This document shows, one piece after another, positions 9,606 through 19,996 of a stretch of 64,000 nucleotides of DNA. Numbering within the stretch: position 1 is the stretch's first letter; every line of letters begins with the position of its first letter. Source of the stretch: Thermoanaerobacter wiegelii Rt8.B1 (GTDB lineage Bacteria; Bacillota; Thermoanaerobacteria; Thermoanaerobacterales; Thermoanaerobacteraceae). Made by a program: the position numbers and the translations under genes. Under the pieces are notes generated by a model. The model was not told where the DNA came from. It did not search any database and was given only the letters and a program-made list of their open reading frames with translations. The stretch is from the NCBI RefSeq assembly GCF_000147695.2, contig NC_015958.1:2339501-2403500 (forward strand). The letters are read 5' to 3'.

Positions 9606-9833
9606 TTAATGTCTGTGGTGGTGATGATGGTGATTATGGTCATGTCCACAATGGTTGCAACTATTTTCAGCATATTTAATACTATCCAACTCTCTTTTAA
9701 CCCTTTCCCGTATTTCCTTAACATATTCTTGCCTTAACCTCTTCTGCTCTTCCTTCTCTTCTTCAGTCAGTCCTTCTGTTTGTGATTTGTGATAAAGGAA
9801 ATTTATTCTATCTATCATCTCTTTTGTTATCAT
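9606..9833 (-). CDS. DUF896/YnzC-family protein with a histidine-rich tail
   Basis: A 75-residue protein whose first ~50 residues match the YnzC (UPF0291, DUF896) fold, a short helical hairpin (MITKEMIDRINFLYHKS..GLTEEEKEEQKRLRQEYV). The family's role is not established; Bacillus YnzC is in the SOS regulon. The C-terminus differs from the usual family tail: the last 17 residues hold ten histidines and two cysteines, which looks metal-binding. I start at ATG 9833, which follows GAGG; a longer reading to 9887 lacks a ribosome binding site. It lies 20 bp before the aminotransferase gene. Confidence 0.8.
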   Translation of the reverse strand: MITKEMIDRINFLYHKSQTEGLTEEEKEEQKRLRQEYVKEIRERVKRELDSIKYAENSCNHCGHDHNHHHHHHRH

Positions 9834-9980
9834 TGCTTCACCTCGTCGAATAAATTTTGACAAATATATTATATTCCTTTTTCCCAAAAAACAAAAGAAT
9901 TTTTATAAAGTAATGGATATGACCATCACTTTTATGATATTATAACAATATAGTAGCAAATATTTAAGGAGGTTTTTGTA

Positions 9981-10619
9981 ATGCCTTTAATTTGGATACT
10001 TTCCCTAATATTGTTGTTTCCTTTTTTGATATTTACATTTTTTGTGCAGGCAACAACTTTTTCTTTTGCAAAATTGGGATTATCTCCCCAAATGGCAGTT
10101 TTTGTTTTTAGTTTATCTTTAATAGGAAGTGTGATCAACATTCCTATATCTCGAAAAAAAATTATTGTCCATGAAGAAGAGCGGTATTTTTCCCCATTCC
10201 TTTTTTACTATCCCCCACGAGTGCAAGAGCAAGTAATTGCAGTAAACGTAGGGGGAGCTGTAGTTCCCGTCATTCTCAGTTTGTACCTTTTGCCGAGGGC
10301 ACCACTACTCCCAACTATAATAGCTACTATAATAGTTACAATTGTAGCAAAAGCACTAGCTAAACCTGTACAAGGAGTAGGCATTACCCTCCCTGCCTTT
10401 ATACCGCCTCTTGTGGCAGCTGCCTCTGCAATTTTATTATCTCCCCACAATGCAGCACCTGTTGCATATATCTCGGGAGTTTTAGGCACATTAATTGGAG
10501 CAGACCTTTTAAATTTGCCTCACTTTAAAGATTTAACCTCTCATGCCATAAGTATAGGAGGCGCAGGTATATTTGATGGAATCTTTTTAGTAGGTGTAGT
10601 AGCCGCTTTATTAGCTTAA
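9981..10619 (+). CDS. DUF1614 membrane protein
   Basis: A 212-residue integral membrane protein with about six hydrophobic segments, of the DUF1614 family found in clostridia and archaea. Distinctive stretches are PVQGVGITLPAFIPP and the C-terminal SIGGAGIFDGIFLVG, both conserved in the family as I recall it. AAGGAGG stands seven bases before the ATG. It is a single plus-strand gene between minus-strand units and ends in a strong terminator. Function is unknown. Confidence 0.8.
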   Translation: MPLIWILSLILLFPFLIFTFFVQATTFSFAKLGLSPQMAVFVFSLSLIGSVINIPISRKKIIVHEEERYFSPFLFYYPPRVQEQVIAVNVGGAVVPVILSLYLLPRAPLLPTIIATIIVTIVAKALAKPVQGVGITLPAFIPPLVAAASAILLSPHNAAPVAYISGVLGTLIGADLLNLPHFKDLTSHAISIGGAGIFDGIFLVGVVAALLA

Positions 10620-10651
10620 AAAACGCCCTACTGTGAAAGTAGGGTGTTTTT
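10619..10651. terminator. Bidirectional terminator between DUF1614 gene and S9 peptidase gene
   Basis: AACGCCCTAC and GTAGGGTGTT pair around a 7-base loop with A and T runs on both sides. It lies between two convergent genes and can serve both. Confidence 0.85.
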
Positions 10652-10654
10652 ATT

Positions 10655-12652
10655 TTACTTTAAATACTTATTAAACCACTCTGTTATCTCTTTAAGCCTT
10701 CTTATTCTGTGTTTAGGCTTGCCACTTCTTGAAAGTTCATGATTTTCACCGTGGAAAAGCACCAGTTTTGATTCCACGCCAAAATATTTAAGAGCGCTAA
10801 ACATTTGCAGGGCTTCTGCCATCCAACATCTATAGTCTTCATCTGAATGCAAAAACAAAGTAGGAGTTTTTACTCTATCAGCGTATTTTAAAGGCGAATG
10901 TTCCCAATGCTTTTCAAAATTATCCCAAGGTGTTCCTCCTATTTGGTCAGGGACAAAATAATAACCTATATCTGTAGTCCCAAATTCTGTTGTCCAATTA
11001 GATATACTTCTTTGAGAAACGGCTGCTTTGAATCTATCTGTATGACTTATAATCCAATTTGTCATAAATCCTCCATAAGAGCCCCCTGTCACTCCTACTC
11101 TTGAAGGGTCAATGTCTTTGTAATTTTCCAATACATAATCTGTGAATTTCATTATATCCTCATAATCTATTGTACCGTATTTACCTCTTATATCAGCAAA
11201 CTCATTGCCCCTTCCATCGCTTCCTTTTGGATTGCAGAAAAATACAAAGTATCCTTCTGCCGCCCAGTACTGCATTTCGTGAAAATAAATTTCGCCATAT
11301 ACAGTTTTTGGTCCTCCATGGATATCCAATATAGCAGGATATTTTTTGCCTTCTTCATAGTCTATAGGTCTCATAATCCATCCATCTATAACATGACCAG
11401 CTCTTGTCTCTACTTCCACTCTCTCAGGCTTGGAAAGCTTCCTCTCTTTTTGAACCCATTCATTAAAATCTGTTAATTGCTTTTCCTCTCCATTTTTATA
11501 CTCATAAAGCTCTAAAAGCTTTAAACCTCTAAAACCGATAAAGAGAATATTTTCCCCTTTTACATCAAACATGTCAACAGACCCATCTGATGCTATCACT
11601 TTTTCTATTTTCCCATTTACATCTATCCTGTTAAGGTATGCATTATACCTTTCTGTAGATATAAAGTACAGATAATCTCCTTCTACTTTAAAACTATAGC
11701 CAGAACCATATCTAGAATCAGATCCAACAGAATTGCCTAAACTCATATCCAAATCAGGAGTTATGCACTTTTTCTCACCTGAATCAATATCTAAAAGGTA
11801 AAACTTGCTATTTTCATTGATTCCATATTTCTTCATGTCAGTACCTGTGCAAATTATTTTGTCTCCTAAAAAGTCAGCATATCTATAGGAAAAATCTTCG
11901 TCTCTATTAATTTTCTTTACTTCATTAGATGCAACATCATAAATATACACATTGCTTACAAGGTTCATTTTATCTTTATAAGTCCGCCCTATGAATACCG
12001 CTTTACTTTTATCACTGTTTAACTTAAACAAAGATACATCTGTGTATTCGTCAGTAATAGGTTGTAACTTATTTTCATTAGCACGATATAAATACAACCT
12101 CTCTCTATTCTTATTTATAAAACCTGCTCCATTTACCCAATAGGGAATTTCATCTAAAACTTTGTAATCTTTTTCTTCTTTCCTTTTCTTTAGCTCTTTT
12201 TGTTTTTCTTCCTCACTTAACCCTTCCAACTCTTTTTCATTTACGTTATATATTGCTGTCAGTAAAAAAGTGTTTTCATCAATTGGTTCAATATTCATAA
12301 CCTTCTTAGGAATTACAAAAGCCTCTAATGCCTCTCCTCCATGGATGTTTATTTTATAATACCTAGTAAATTCCTCTCCACTCTCTGCCTTTTCTTTATC
12401 TTTAGGATTCCTGCTACCTGAAAAAAGTATGTTCTCATTATCTAGCCACACAAAACCCCTTTCCTCATTAAAAGAAGTTAATTGAAAGTATTTCCTACTT
12501 TTTATATCTAAGAGCCATATGTTAGAAAGATATTTGTTTTCTTCTACATCCATTCTATGTGCTACAAAAGCTGCATAATCGCCATTTGGAGAGTATTTCA
12601 AACCAGACAAAAATTTAAACCTTGTAAAGTCCTCAAGCTGTAATTTTTCCAT
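10655..12652 (-). CDS. S9-family acylaminoacyl/prolyl oligopeptidase-type serine peptidase
   Basis: Cytoplasmic serine peptidase that trims short peptides. An N-terminal seven-bladed beta-propeller spans roughly residues 1-400, and the C-terminal alpha/beta hydrolase carries the nucleophile in GGSYGGFMTNW, the acidic residue in HSDEDYRC and the histidine in GENHELSRSG. At 665 residues it has the usual length. I prefer the ATG at 12652, preceded by GGGGGCG, over the ATG at 12667, which has no ribosome binding site. It is monocistronic and convergent with the DUF1614 gene. The exact cleavage preference cannot be read from sequence. Confidence 0.9.
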   Translation of the reverse strand: MEKLQLEDFTRFKFLSGLKYSPNGDYAAFVAHRMDVEENKYLSNIWLLDIKSRKYFQLTSFNEERGFVWLDNENILFSGSRNPKDKEKAESGEEFTRYYKINIHGGEALEAFVIPKKVMNIEPIDENTFLLTAIYNVNEKELEGLSEEEKQKELKKRKEEKDYKVLDEIPYWVNGAGFINKNRERLYLYRANENKLQPITDEYTDVSLFKLNSDKSKAVFIGRTYKDKMNLVSNVYIYDVASNEVKKINRDEDFSYRYADFLGDKIICTGTDMKKYGINENSKFYLLDIDSGEKKCITPDLDMSLGNSVGSDSRYGSGYSFKVEGDYLYFISTERYNAYLNRIDVNGKIEKVIASDGSVDMFDVKGENILFIGFRGLKLLELYEYKNGEEKQLTDFNEWVQKERKLSKPERVEVETRAGHVIDGWIMRPIDYEEGKKYPAILDIHGGPKTVYGEIYFHEMQYWAAEGYFVFFCNPKGSDGRGNEFADIRGKYGTIDYEDIMKFTDYVLENYKDIDPSRVGVTGGSYGGFMTNWIISHTDRFKAAVSQRSISNWTTEFGTTDIGYYFVPDQIGGTPWDNFEKHWEHSPLKYADRVKTPTLFLHSDEDYRCWMAEALQMFSALKYFGVESKLVLFHGENHELSRSGKPKHRIRRLKEITEWFNKYLK

Positions 12653-12742
12653 TAAAATCGCCCCCATTAAAAATGTTTACAACTTCATTATAACATATAT
12701 TTGCTAAAAATCTAAAAATAAAAAATTACATCAAGAGACGCT

Positions 12743-12783
12743 AAAAAAGGCAGGGTCATAACACAACTTCCACCCTGTCTTTT
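12743..12783 (-). terminator. Terminator of the folate operon
   Basis: AAAAGGCAGGGT and ACCCTGTCTTTT pair, with one G-T pair, around a ~15-base loop, followed by a T run on the minus strand. The ancestral sfsA stop codon (12756-12758) lies in the loop, which supports the view that the reading frame once ran to this point. Confidence 0.75.
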
Positions 12784-13447
12784 AAAAACACGTAGTTTTC
12801 TCCAACATCACAGGTATAGGCATAGGCTTCTACTCCTTTACCTACAGCCTCTCTTAGAAACTTCCCAAACTCCGGGTCTTGCTCGTCATTAGGGGTAAAA
12901 TATTTTATATCATCCATTTGAATTAAAAAATTACTGCTCCCCTCATACCTTCTTTTTTTACTTTTATAAGCTCTTTTAAATGTTTCCTTCCTCTTTCTGT
13001 GGGAGCATCAGGAAATTTTGCAACACCTTCTACTTCCAGAGTTACTCCTTTGACTTCTACATAGCATATCTCTTTTCCTTTTGTAAGTTTTATATCAAAT
13101 TTACTGTTCCCAAAAGTTTTTTCTTTTTCTACAATGTCATAGCCTTTAAATTCCTCAATAAGCCCCATCTTTATGCTCTCTAAAACTACTTTATTAGGCA
13201 CTTGTGAATCGATAGATATAAGTCTTTTCCCCTTATAAGCAAAAGCCAACTCGAAGGGTGTTTTTCTGCCTTGCCTATCTCTTACTTCAAGGATAACCTC
13301 TGCTCCCGGGACAAATATCTCTTTACACCTTCCCGTATTAGGCACATGTACTAAAGTCTTTTCTCCGCTATTTAACTCTACATAAGCTTCAAATCTATTG
13401 ATTCTCTTTATGAATTTCCCGTAAACAATTGGATTTGTAATCACCAT
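12756..13447 (-). pseudogene. sfsA: sfsA, sugar fermentation stimulation protein, split by a one-base frameshift
   Basis: SfsA-family nuclease-fold protein. The first frame, from ATG 13447 (GAGG upstream), has 174 residues including NPIVYGKFIKRINRFEAYV, VPNTGRCKE, the catalytic-looking KFDIKLTKG and YVEVKG, and FPDAPTERGRKHL, and then stops after MRGAVIF at about 12923. The missing end (MDDIKYFTPNDEQDPEF and on to YVFLKDRVEVVL) is intact in another frame and stops at 12756. The switch lies at a run of six T on the minus strand, where seven would restore one ~230-residue protein, the family length. It is last in the folate operon, 10 bp after queD. Sequencing error, true mutation or slippage are all possible. 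Confidence 0.85.
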
Positions 13448-13457
13448 TTTAAAAACC

Positions 13458-13826
13458 TCATACAAAATCTTTTTCAGTAATTTCTGCAAAACTTGTAGGG
13501 GTTTCCCACAATCTCAATTTATAAAGATGATAGTTATCTCCTTTTAGCACAGGCTCCAATTCTTTCCATATCCACAAAAGAATATTTTCGCAAGTAGTGT
13601 TAAATTCTAAAACTTCATTTAAATACTTATGGTCAAGCTTTTTTACAACTTTCTCATTTACTATTTCTTTAAGCTTCACAAAATCTATTACCATTCCTTC
13701 TCCGTCAGGCTTCCCCTCAACTGTAACTTCCAGCTTATAGGTATGACCGTGAAGCTCTTCACACTTCCCATTGTAATTTATAAGATTGTGGGCACTGTCA
13801 AAAGTAAATATTTTTGTCACTTTCAT
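13458..13826 (-). CDS. queD: 6-carboxytetrahydropterin synthase / PTPS-family protein with a CExxHGH motif
   Basis: Zinc enzyme of the COG0720 family (122 residues), acting on 7,8-dihydroneopterin triphosphate. Zinc ligands are visible in FDSAHNL and ELHGHTY; a second conserved histidine is in KLDHKYLN. The catalytic loop reads C-E-E-L-H-G-H, with both the cysteine of QueD-type proteins and the glutamate of PTPS-III proteins, which can substitute for dihydroneopterin aldolase. It sits 3 bp after folK in a folate operon with folE and folP but no folB, so a FolB-replacing role is likely; a queuosine role is also possible. queC and queE are not in the window. Confidence 0.88.
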   Translation of the reverse strand: MKVTKIFTFDSAHNLINYNGKCEELHGHTYKLEVTVEGKPDGEGMVIDFVKLKEIVNEKVVKKLDHKYLNEVLEFNTTCENILLWIWKELEPVLKGDNYHLYKLRLWETPTSFAEITEKDFV

Positions 13827-13829
13827 TTT

Positions 13830-14330
13830 TTACACCCCATTGTACCAATTCTCTTTATACAGCTTAACTCCTTCTTTATCAGGCAACTCCGCTATTAAAT
13901 CTTTAATATACACATCTCCTTTTTTTATAAAAGGGTTTATATCCGAAAGAGGAATCAACACAAAAGCTCTCTCCCACATTCTCGGATGAGGAATAGTCAA
14001 CACTTCATCCTTTAATTCAATATCATCGTACAACAGTATGTCAATATCAATAGTCCTTGGACCCCATCTTATGAGTCTTTCTCGTTTTAATTTTTTTTCA
14101 ATTTCATTTACAACTTTTAATAAGTCATAAGGCCCAATGTTTGTCTCCACTTCAACTGCAATATTTAAAAACATATCCTGGTTTAAATATCCTACAGGTT
14201 TTGTTTCATAAATAGGAGAAAGCTTCTTTAAAATTATGCCTTCCCAGTGTTCTAACTCAAAAACGGCTCTTTTTAAATTTTCTTCCCTATCTCCTAAATT
14301 AGAACCTAAAGATAAATACACTTCACTCAT
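13830..14330 (-). CDS. folK: 2-amino-4-hydroxy-6-hydroxymethyldihydropteridine pyrophosphokinase
   Basis: Transfers pyrophosphate from ATP to 6-hydroxymethyl-dihydropterin, the step before dihydropteroate synthase. The 166 residues carry the family signatures LSLGSNLGDREENL at the N-terminus, ETKPVGYLNQDMFLN, and RWGPRTIDIDILLYDD with HPRMWERAFVL. Its ATG at 14330 overlaps the folP stop by 4 bp (ATGA), implying coupled translation. The usual partner folB is absent; the next gene is the PTPS-like queD. Length is normal and no FolB domain is fused. Confidence 0.95.
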   Translation of the reverse strand: MSEVYLSLGSNLGDREENLKRAVFELEHWEGIILKKLSPIYETKPVGYLNQDMFLNIAVEVETNIGPYDLLKVVNEIEKKLKRERLIRWGPRTIDIDILLYDDIELKDEVLTIPHPRMWERAFVLIPLSDINPFIKKGDVYIKDLIAELPDKEGVKLYKENWYNGV

Positions 14331-15139
14331 TTTCTCACCATCGCATCAGTCATCTTAGCAACTCTTAACATCTGCTTTACATCGTGAACGCGTACAATAT
14401 CAACCCCTTTTACAATCCCAACAGCAACTGTTGCAGCAGTCCCTTCCAATCTATCCTCTACTTCAAGGTTTAAAACTTTTCCAATCATGGATTTCCTAGA
14501 AGTACCTAAAAGCACAGGAAGTCCTAAAACTTTTAATTCTTCTAATCGATTCATGACCTCAAGATTATGATCTAAAGTTTTTCCAAAACCTATCCCTGGA
14601 TCTACTACCATTTGACTTTTATCAATTCCTGCTTTTTCTCCTATCTCTATGCTTTTTTGTAAAAATTTTATTATATCCTGAACAACATCTTCATATTCTG
14701 CTACATTGCTGTTATGCATCATTATTACACCTGCATTGTATTTTGCAACTACTTCCGCCATTTTGGGGTCCCTTTGAAGTCCCCATACATCATTTACTAT
14801 GTGAGCACCTGCTTCTAAAGCTCGAAGTGCCACATTTGATTTCATAGTATCCACAGATATAATGACATTTGAAATTTTTGAAAGCTTTTCAATGACAGGT
14901 ATAACTCTTCTCATTTCTTCTTCTTCATCCACTGGAGTATGTCCCGGCCTTGTAGACTCTCCACCTACATCTATTATGTCAGCTCCTTCTTCTATCATTT
15001 GAAGAGCTCTTTCTATGCCTTTTTCTAAAGTATTATATTTTCCCCCATCTGAAAAAGAATCAGGAGTCACATTTAAAATTCCCATTATGTAAGTTCTTTT
15101 TCCAATCTCCAAGCTTTTATCCCTGCACCTAAATAGCAT
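14327..15139 (-). CDS. folP: Dihydropteroate synthase
   Basis: Joins p-aminobenzoate to hydroxymethyl-dihydropterin pyrophosphate; the sulfonamide target. A TIM-barrel protein of 270 residues with the pterin-binding signatures GILNVTPDSFSDGG and GGESTRPG, VDTMKSNVA, DPGIGFGKTLDHN and GTSRKSMIG. It is the short standard form and lacks the N-terminal extension seen in some clostridial homologues (compare the gene at 32200-32565). It starts 12 bp after folE and overlaps folK by 4 bp. Confidence 0.95.
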   Translation of the reverse strand: MLFRCRDKSLEIGKRTYIMGILNVTPDSFSDGGKYNTLEKGIERALQMIEEGADIIDVGGESTRPGHTPVDEEEEMRRVIPVIEKLSKISNVIISVDTMKSNVALRALEAGAHIVNDVWGLQRDPKMAEVVAKYNAGVIMMHNSNVAEYEDVVQDIIKFLQKSIEIGEKAGIDKSQMVVDPGIGFGKTLDHNLEVMNRLEELKVLGLPVLLGTSRKSMIGKVLNLEVEDRLEGTAATVAVGIVKGVDIVRVHDVKQMLRVAKMTDAMVRK

Positions 15140-15151
15140 AATCTACCTCCC

Positions 15152-15718
15152 TTATCTTTTAGAGTTTATCAAAGACATTACCTCTGCCCTTGATTTTTCA
15201 TCTGTTCTAAATATTCCTCTCAAAGCAGAAGTAACAGTCTTAGCCCCCGGTTTTTTGATACCTCTCATTGTCATACACAAATGTTCTGCCTCAATGACAA
15301 CGGCAACACCTAAGGGATTCACTGCTTCCATTATGGTATCTGCAATTTCACTTGTCAACCTCTCTTGAAGCTGTGGTCTTTTTGCTAAAATGTCTACTAT
15401 ACGGGCTAATTTTGAAAGGCCTAAAATTTTACCCTTTCTAGGCAAATAGGCCACATGGGCAACTCCTATAAAAGGCAAGAGATGATGTTCGCACATAGAA
15501 TAAAGCGGAATATCTTTTACAAGTATTATTTCTTGATGTTCATCCTCCTGAAAAATCTTTATAACATCTTTTACATCCGTATGAAGACCCGCAAAAATTT
15601 CCTCATACATCCTTGCAACTCTATCAGGAGTCTCAAGGAGCCCCTCCCTATCCGGATCTTCACCTATGGCTTCAAGTATGTCTCTTACCGCTTTTTTAAT
15701 CTTTTCTTTATCTATCAT
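15152..15718 (-). CDS. folE: GTP cyclohydrolase I
   Basis: Converts GTP to 7,8-dihydroneopterin triphosphate, first step of folate synthesis, as a decamer. The 188 residues include the zinc and catalytic motifs [19 protein letters not shown] and [12 protein letters not shown] and the substrate loop [10 protein letters not shown], with RPQLQERLT. It is the first gene of folE-folP-folK-queD-sfsA, so the promoter lies in 15719-15800. No regulatory RNA was recognised there. Confidence 0.96.
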   Translation of the reverse strand: MIDKEKIKKAVRDILEAIGEDPDREGLLETPDRVARMYEEIFAGLHTDVKDVIKIFQEDEHQEIILVKDIPLYSMCEHHLLPFIGVAHVAYLPRKGKILGLSKLARIVDILAKRPQLQERLTSEIADTIMEAVNPLGVAVVIEAEHLCMTMRGIKKPGAKTVTSALRGIFRTDEKSRAEVMSLINSKR

Positions 15719-15800
15719 ATGTGATACCCCTTTATTTAAAAAGTCGACAACTTTATTATATTATTTTTATCTCTAAAAAGCCAGTCCTTACAAAAAAGTT

Positions 15801-15825
15801 AAAAAGCAGTCTTTCGACTGCTTTT
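15801..15825 (-). terminator. lysS terminator
   Basis: AAAAGCAGTC and GACTGCTTTT pair around a 4-base loop, immediately downstream of the lysS stop codon, with a T-rich run following on the minus strand. Confidence 0.85.
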
Positions 15826-17337
<1,512 letters not shown>

Positions 17338-17344
17338 TCACCCT

Positions 17345-17818
17345 TTATTTGCGTATTTCTAATATTTTTAACTTTATAATTCCAGCAGGAACTTCAACAG
17401 AGACAACATCTCCTACTTTTTTCCCCAATAAAGCTTTTCCAATAGGAGATTCGTCAGATATTTTGTTGTTCATAGGATCTGCTTCTGCTGAACCTACAAT
17501 TGTATACTCTACTTCTTCATTATAGGATTCGTCATACACTTTTACAGTACAGCCAATGCTAACCTGGTCAAGTTTTATGTCTTCTTCGTCAATCACTTTT
17601 GCATTTTTAAGCATGGCTTCTAAGGTAGCTATTCTTCCTTCTATAAATGCTTGCTCGTTTTTTGCTTCGTCGTATTCTGAGTTTTCACTTAAATCTCCAA
17701 ATGCTCTCGCTTGTTTTATCTTTTCTGCTACTTCAGCTCTTTTGACCGTCTTTAAATATTCTAATTCTTCTTCTAATTTTTTGAGTCCTTCATAAGTTAA
17801 AATTACAGGCTTGCTCAT
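17345..17818 (-). CDS. greA: Transcription elongation factor GreA
   Basis: Stimulates transcript cleavage in backtracked RNA polymerase. The 157 residues have the N-terminal coiled coil with the acidic tip ([20 protein letters not shown]) and a C-terminal FKBP-like domain ending [16 protein letters not shown]. Full length. GGAG lies before the ATG at 17818. It leads the greA-lysS operon. Confidence 0.96.
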
Positions 17819-17897
17819 AGACGATTCTCCTTTTTATAAAAATTGAAAATTGTATTTTATTCATATGTAGCAATAATGAAATTTATGTTAATATTAA

Positions 17898-17929
17898 TAC
17901 ACAAGCACTGCTTCAGCAGTGCTTGTGTA
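17898..17929. terminator. Hairpin downstream of the acyl-ACP-reductase-like gene
   Basis: A 14-bp stem (TACACAAGCACTGC and its complement) closes a 4-base loop. It lies 50 bp past the stop codon at 17982 and upstream of greA. The T run on the minus strand is weak, so termination may be partial. Confidence 0.65.
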
Positions 17930-17981
17930 ATTTTCCATGTGGATTATTATAAATCAGTTAACAAATAAAGTCAAGTCTAAA

Positions 17982-19070
17982 TTATGCAAATTTCCACTCT
18001 TGTAATCTCTTTTTAGCGTTTTTTCTCACAGATTCTATCTTTTCCATTGTAACTTCTCGCTCGAAACTTCTAAATCCCGCCAATTTAAACCCATGCTTTT
18101 TAGCAAGTTTTGATATCTCATCCACTTGTTCTACAGTCAAATCTCGCCCTAAAGAATAATTCTCAATTCGTCCTTCCATAGCAAGAATCATTGTCTCTGC
18201 CATACAGGCATAACTTGTTTTAGGTGGAAAACCAAAGTTAAAGTGGAAGTCTACATCGCCAGGCACCTCTACTACTCCACCTTCTATGACTAAAACATCA
18301 TCTCTTTTATCTGCAACTTCCTTTGACACATCTCTCGGTCTTGCTACATCGCATACAACAGCCCCTGGTTTTAGATATTCGGGTTTTATCACCGTATCTA
18401 CTGCACTTGTAACAGTGATTATTATATCCGCGTCTTCTAAGGCTTCTTTTACATCTGAAGTGATATGGGCAGACATACCCGTTTTTGTTAAAAGATAGTC
18501 TCTAAAGTTTTGCAATTTTTCTTTATTTCGTGCTACAAGTGTCATGTATTTAGCATCTCGGGACAAAATTTCTGCACAGACTTTGCCTATTGAGCCTGTC
18601 GCTCCTATCACAACGACATGAGAATCTCTTACATCTTTACCCATCATCTCTGCGGCTTTTACTGCTCCTTCTATTGCTGTAGCGACTGTATAACTGTTGC
18701 CAGTAGTTACAGCGATGTTTGAATTTTTAGCAATTGTTATCCCTGCATCTCCTACAACAGAGGTCATAGCCCCCAAGCCGACAACTTCTGCACCTAAATT
18801 TTCTGCAATTTTTACCGCTTTTATTATTTTATTTAAAACATAGTCCTCAGGCAATTTTAACATTTGTTCAGAGGTCAAAGGAACCGCCACAAACCAACCT
18901 TCTGTCTCAGCATATTCGCTTTTAACCCCTGTTATTTCGGAAACTTTCATAGGAGGAAGAAGTCTTGTAAAACCTTCCACAACTCTTTTGGGAAACTTCT
19001 CCATTATTTTAAACTTGCGGCTTACATCTTCGTACTCTATAGGATGTATTATAAAACCAAATTTATGCAT
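17982..19070 (-). CDS. Acyl-ACP reductase-like / shikimate dehydrogenase-like Rossmann protein
   Basis: A 362-residue NAD(P)-binding protein often labelled shikimate or quinate dehydrogenase. Its core resembles the cyanobacterial acyl-ACP reductase family: GLGAMTSVVGDAG, TTGNSYTVATAIEG, the dinucleotide loop VIGATGSIGKVCAEIL, and a C-terminal SYACMAETMILAMEGR whose cysteine aligns with the catalytic cysteine of that family. This suggests reduction of an acyl thioester to an aldehyde, not shikimate synthesis; that is inference from remembered motifs. It is the last gene of a three-gene unit with an HTH regulator and a quinate-dehydrogenase-like protein, 13 bp after the latter. Confidence 0.7.
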   Translation of the reverse strand: MHKFGFIIHPIEYEDVSRKFKIMEKFPKRVVEGFTRLLPPMKVSEITGVKSEYAETEGWFVAVPLTSEQMLKLPEDYVLNKIIKAVKIAENLGAEVVGLGAMTSVVGDAGITIAKNSNIAVTTGNSYTVATAIEGAVKAAEMMGKDVRDSHVVVIGATGSIGKVCAEILSRDAKYMTLVARNKEKLQNFRDYLLTKTGMSAHITSDVKEALEDADIIITVTSAVDTVIKPEYLKPGAVVCDVARPRDVSKEVADKRDDVLVIEGGVVEVPGDVDFHFNFGFPPKTSYACMAETMILAMEGRIENYSLGRDLTVEQVDEISKLAKKHGFKLAGFRSFEREVTMEKIESVRKNAKKRLQEWKFA

Positions 19071-19083
19071 ATTTATTACCTCC

Positions 19084-19992
19084 CTATTTTTGTAAATATT
19101 CTATTCTAGGTTCAAAACCTATTTTATCCAAAAGTTCATCGTAATCTTGTGGCGTCATTTCTTCTTGTTTTTTACCTGCTATTGCCACAAGAACTCCTTC
19201 CATCACATTTGTTCCAAAAGACCTGCCATTGATGTTGGGGGTAGTAGTAATTAATAGTTCCACCCCCCTCTCTTTTATCATTTCCACATCTTCCTGTGTA
19301 ACTGTGTTAGTCACAATTATCTTCCCATCAAGCCTTTCAGGCATGTATTTTTTGATAAAAAGAAAATCCCCTGCAATTATGTCTGCTTCTTTATAAAATC
19401 TTTCATATTTTTTACTATCTATTTTCAATTGCTTGTCTCCTGTGGGATAAATCATTTCAAAGGGAAGACGTACCACAATCGGCACAATGATAAAAGAAAG
19501 AAAATACACAACCTTTAAGGAATGCAAGGGTATAGGGATATTCAAAGCAAACATCAAATCCCCTATAATAAGTCGTGCACCCTCTTCATAAAAAGCTTGT
19601 GCCATGCCAAACCTGTCCATAACACTTGTCATAAGCACTTTTTTCCCTTTTAAATCAACTATTCCTTTTTTCTGTATGTATTTTATTACTTTTCTTTCAA
19701 GTGTATTTTTAAGCCCCGAGCCGTCCACAATTGGCGTAATCTTTGCTGCATTTTTTAACGGCAATGCATCTTTTATGATATATCTTTTATTGCCTGCTGA
19801 AAGGTATAAATCTATTCCTCCCATTCCAAAAGCGTCAACTTTTCCATCCAACTCTTTAATAAGTTCTATGGCTTTTTTCAAGTCCCCATCAGTTCCTATT
19901 CTTTCTATTATAAATTTTTCTCCTAAAATCTCTACCTCTGCTGTTTTATTTCTTGTGGAAGAACCTATGCTTATACTTACAACCCTCTTCAT
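19084..19992 (-). CDS. Conserved protein annotated in relatives as quinate 5-dehydrogenase-like
   Basis: A 302-residue protein conserved in clostridial thermophiles. I see a start MKRVVSISIGSS, a glycine-rich stretch FGMGGIDLYLSAGNKRY, a probable Rossmann-like segment around LKGKKVLMTSVMDRFGMAQ, and ITTTPNINGRSFGTNVMEGVLVA near the end. No catalytic residues can be named with confidence and quinate activity is not supported by context. It lies between the HTH regulator (4 bp) and the acyl-ACP-reductase-like gene (13 bp), so the three are co-transcribed and probably act together. Confidence 0.6.
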   Translation of the reverse strand: MKRVVSISIGSSTRNKTAEVEILGEKFIIERIGTDGDLKKAIELIKELDGKVDAFGMGGIDLYLSAGNKRYIIKDALPLKNAAKITPIVDGSGLKNTLERKVIKYIQKKGIVDLKGKKVLMTSVMDRFGMAQAFYEEGARLIIGDLMFALNIPIPLHSLKVVYFLSFIIVPIVVRLPFEMIYPTGDKQLKIDSKKYERFYKEADIIAGDFLFIKKYMPERLDGKIIVTNTVTQEDVEMIKERGVELLITTTPNINGRSFGTNVMEGVLVAIAGKKQEEMTPQDYDELLDKIGFEPRIEYLQK

Positions 19993-19996
19993 ATTT

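Noticed and set aside
9932..10489. Minus-strand frames under the DUF1614 gene
   Set aside because: Low-complexity antisense of a hydrophobic membrane protein gene, which has AAGGAGG and a terminator.
17819..17897. T-box leader for lysS
   Set aside because: No T-box sequence or specifier hairpin upstream of greA or between greA and lysS.
17982..19070. Assignment as aroE
   Set aside because: Length and the TTGN and SYACMAE motifs fit acyl-ACP-reductase-like proteins better than shikimate dehydrogenase.
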